From Alphaproteobacteria bacterium AO1-B (lineage in GTDB: Bacteria; Pseudomonadota; Alphaproteobacteria; Rhizobiales; Stappiaceae), in contig MLAX01000003.1 of the NCBI GenBank assembly GCA_001890945.1, positions 62,001 through 126,000 of the forward strand: a DNA stretch of 64,000 bases, written 5' to 3'. Positions within the stretch are counted from its first letter, which is position 1, and every line of letters begins with the position of its first letter. The position numbers were made by a program, and so were the translations under genes. Shown one piece after another: positions 62,414 through 64,000 of this stretch. The notes under the pieces are model-generated. The model ran no database searches. It saw only the letters and a program-made list of their open reading frames with translations, and was not told where the DNA came from.

Positions 62414-62778
62414 GGCAAACTCCTATAGGTATATGTAACGGACCGGCGAACAGGGTCACCGAGTGTTCGATCAGTTGTCCGGGATCGGTCCTACGAGCGC
62501 CTCCTCCAGGGGTGCAGGCGCGTGCGCGATATAGCTGAAACCCTTTGGAAAAGCAAGCGGCCCCGATAGGTGCGCGATTATCGTCAAATCTGCTAGTTCT
62601 CAAAAGTAAAAATTATCAACCATCGAGTGTTATATTATTTATTTAGATTATTGGTTTTGTAATGCAACTCATTGGTTGAATGTAATAGTAATTCAATCAG
62701 TAAATATAAGCGACTATACATATGTGATTAAGAACTGCCGCGTTGAATATCGTAACGGAACTCAACGGAGAGCGATCC
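62414..62778. promoter_or_regulatory. Divergent gap with AT-rich island
   Basis: The half next to rplY is GC-rich with a small hairpin (GCGCCT / AGGCGC near 62497-62522). From about 62590 to 62735 it is very AT-rich and contains the inverted repeat GGTTGAAT-N9-ATTCAATC (62674-62698). The AT-rich part is probably the promoter of the Cache-like gene. Confidence 0.5.
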
Positions 62779-63348
62779 ATGAAAATGTTTTTGAAGTCCG
62801 CGGTATTTGTACTCCTTGCAACCGGTGCCGCTAACGCGAATGAATTTAAGGCCGAGTTGGAAGAACTGGCAAACGGCCAAATCGCCGAAATCGCGTCCTC
62901 TTCTGAAGTGATTGCGGCAGTAAAGGCACAGAATACGCAAACTGCCGGTCATGATCAGGCTAAGATCGACGAGCTCGACAAAACCTGGCGCGCTGAAGCA
63001 GAAGCAGTTGATCAGCCGATGATCGATGCCGTGCTTGAAAACGATCTGTCCGGATACTTGGCCGAACTGCAAGATGGCAGCGATGGTCTCTTTACCGAAA
63101 TCTTCGTGATGGATGCCAAGGGCCTCAACGTTGGTCAGAGCGATGTGACTTCTGACTACTGGCAGGGGGATGAAGCCAAATGGCAAGACACCTATGGTGC
63201 GGGTTCGGGCTCTGTGCACATCAGTGATCTTGAAGAAGATGAGAGCACTCAGCTTCTGCAGAGCCAGGTCAGTGTGCCGGTTGTCGATCCGGATAGTGGT
63301 GAGCCAATCGGTGCCGTCACGTTCGGCGTGAACGTCGAAAATCTTTAA
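62779..63348 (+). CDS. Secreted single-Cache-like sensor protein
   Basis: 189 residues with signal peptide (FLKSAVFVLLATGAANA). The mature part has a long helix and a PDC/Cache-like core: EIFVMDAKGLNVGQSDVTSDYWQGDEAKWQDTY, VHISDLEEDES and a final strand pair SVPVVDPDSGEPIGAVTFGVNV. No membrane anchor or output domain, so a free periplasmic domain. ATG 62779 follows GGAGAG by 7 bases. It lies 54 bp upstream of a chemoreceptor and may present a ligand to it. Confidence 0.75.
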   Translation: MKMFLKSAVFVLLATGAANANEFKAELEELANGQIAEIASSSEVIAAVKAQNTQTAGHDQAKIDELDKTWRAEAEAVDQPMIDAVLENDLSGYLAELQDGSDGLFTEIFVMDAKGLNVGQSDVTSDYWQGDEAKWQDTYGAGSGSVHISDLEEDESTQLLQSQVSVPVVDPDSGEPIGAVTFGVNVENL

Positions 63349-63357
63349 TGTTTCAAC

Positions 63358-63379
63358 GGGCAAGGCGGTAGCCTTGCCC
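63358..63379 (+). other. Hairpin between Cache-like and chemoreceptor genes
   Basis: 8-bp perfect stem GGGCAAGG / CCTTGCCC with a 6-base loop, no clear T-run. It could lower expression of the downstream receptor relative to the secreted protein. Confidence 0.5.
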
Positions 63380-63402
63380 ACGTTCTTTGCGGAGCAAAGC
63401 CT

Positions 63403-64000
63403 TTGAAAGTCTCTCAGAAACTTCCCGCCATCATGGTCGGGATTGCATTGTTCTGTTCAGCTGGTGTCGGTATTGCGAGCTACATGTCCGGAGCACAGTC
63501 TGTTCGGGATCTGGCTGAAGAAAAGCTCATGGGCCTCGCTGAAAGCCGCAAGGACGCCCTCACAGACTATTTGTCCTCTAAACAGGCTCTTGTGACAGAT
63601 CATGCATCCGGCAAAGGCTTGCGGGCTGCTTATTCCGACTTCGATAAAAACTGGGCGAAATACGGAGACAAGGCGCAGGCAACCCTTACCAAGGTGTATG
63701 TCACGGACAATCCGCATCCCGCGGATCAACGTGCAGATCTTGTGAAGGCTGGCCGCAAGCCATACGACCGGGCGCACACCAAGCATCATCCTGCAATGCG
63801 GGCGTTCGCCGAATCCAACAGCTTCGACGAGATCTTATTGATCAATTTGGACGGCGACGTTGTCTACAGCGTTCAGAAAAAGGCTGATTTTGCTCAAAAT
63901 CTGAAGTCAGCCGAATGGACCGGTTCGGCGGCAGCCAAGGCTTATGAGGCGGCCTTGGCTGGTGCTCCGGACCAGGCGCATGTTTTCGATGTAGAGCACT
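63403..64000 (+). CDS. Methyl-accepting chemotaxis protein, 5' part
   Basis: About 199 codons before the window ends. N-terminal helix LPAIMVGIALFCSAGVGIASY followed by a large periplasmic region (SVRDLAEEKLMGLAESRKDALTDYLSSKQ, FDEILLINLDGDVVYSVQKKADFAQNL), which looks like a double-Cache sensor of alphaproteobacterial receptors. TTG 63403 is preferred, GGAG lying 9 bases upstream; ATG 63433 would cut into the membrane helix. HAMP and signalling domains are expected beyond the edge. Confidence 0.82.
   Translation, partial: MKVSQKLPAIMVGIALFCSAGVGIASYMSGAQSVRDLAEEKLMGLAESRKDALTDYLSSKQALVTDHASGKGLRAAYSDFDKNWAKYGDKAQATLTKVYVTDNPHPADQRADLVKAGRKPYDRAHTKHHPAMRAFAESNSFDEILLINLDGDVVYSVQKKADFAQNLKSAEWTGSAAAKAYEAALAGAPDQAHVFDVEH

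Noticed and set aside
62497..62522. Hairpin with CCTCC in the loop upstream of rplY, considered as a second cuckoo RNA
   Set aside because: Stem is only 6 bp, the full CUCCUCCC motif is missing and no terminator hairpin follows.
1..64000. CRISPR array, prophage or toxin-antitoxin system
   Set aside because: No regularly spaced repeats, phage structural genes or recognisable toxin-antitoxin pair were seen.

Overview
The window looks like chromosomal DNA of an alphaproteobacterium, most likely a marine Stappiaceae member (Roseibium/Labrenzia type) or a close relative. The basis is the gene content (sciP, FlbD, DUF1153, DUF1285, DUF2177 and DUF6111-type proteins), the CtrA-type TTAA-N7-TTAA boxes, the petABC-mtnP-apt order and the moderately high GC content. 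The genus is an inference from remembered family resemblance, not from a search.

Layout. 1-7130: accessory-looking metabolism. A TPP-dependent decarboxylase/synthase (cut by the left edge) diverges from a GntR regulator coupled to an Asp/Glu-racemase-like enzyme. After a 0.67 kb gene-free stretch comes an Lrp/AsnC regulator diverging from alcohol dehydrogenase, proC, an ABM-fold protein and an aminotransferase. 7491-7567: tRNA-Met, its 3' end facing that block. 7682-8860: mnmA. 9131-20328: flagellar genes in two groups, fliK-flgD behind a sigma-54-like promoter and fliF-fliG-fliH-fliN-flbD-flhA behind a perfect CtrA box, with the CtrA inhibitor gene sciP between them. 20334-23727: accessories of the same regulon, namely two tandem 93-residue paralogues of unknown function and a 193-residue tail-anchored protein, both next to perfect CtrA boxes, with a GNAT protein and mtnA between. 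23758-27120: metallophosphoesterase, a cuckoo (CcsR)-type small RNA with a 36-codon ORF upstream, glutathionyl-hydroquinone reductase and a GNAT. 27220-34105: a four-gene MoxR/DUF58/large membrane protein operon. 34381-39883: DUF1285, NUDIX, DUF6111, CCA-adding enzyme, HD-GYP protein, hemF, trmL. 40016-46604: two paralogous ABC exporters bracketing DUF2177, a chemoreceptor and a small membrane protein. 46910-52538: petABC (cytochrome bc1), mtnP, apt, bluB, GNAT. 52573-57655: two MaoC proteins, a secreted protein, an MFS transporter, an SLC13/RCK transporter and a 53-residue protein. 57723-62413: FAH-family hydrolase, ychF, RNase T2, pth, rplY. 62779-64000: a secreted Cache-like protein and the start of a chemoreceptor.

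Functional threads. (1) Cell-cycle-timed flagellum building: CtrA boxes, SciP, FlbD with a degenerate receiver, and a sigma-54 site are visible together, and the CtrA boxes extend to three uncharacterised genes. (2) Methylthioadenosine salvage: MtnP, MtnA and Apt are present but in two places. (3) Translation housekeeping: tRNA-Met, MnmA, TrmL, CCA enzyme, Pth, L25, YchF. The most rewarding unexplained items are the 93-residue paralogues, the CtrA-linked tail-anchored protein and the cuckoo-type RNA locus. No insertion sequence, prophage, CRISPR array or rRNA was seen.
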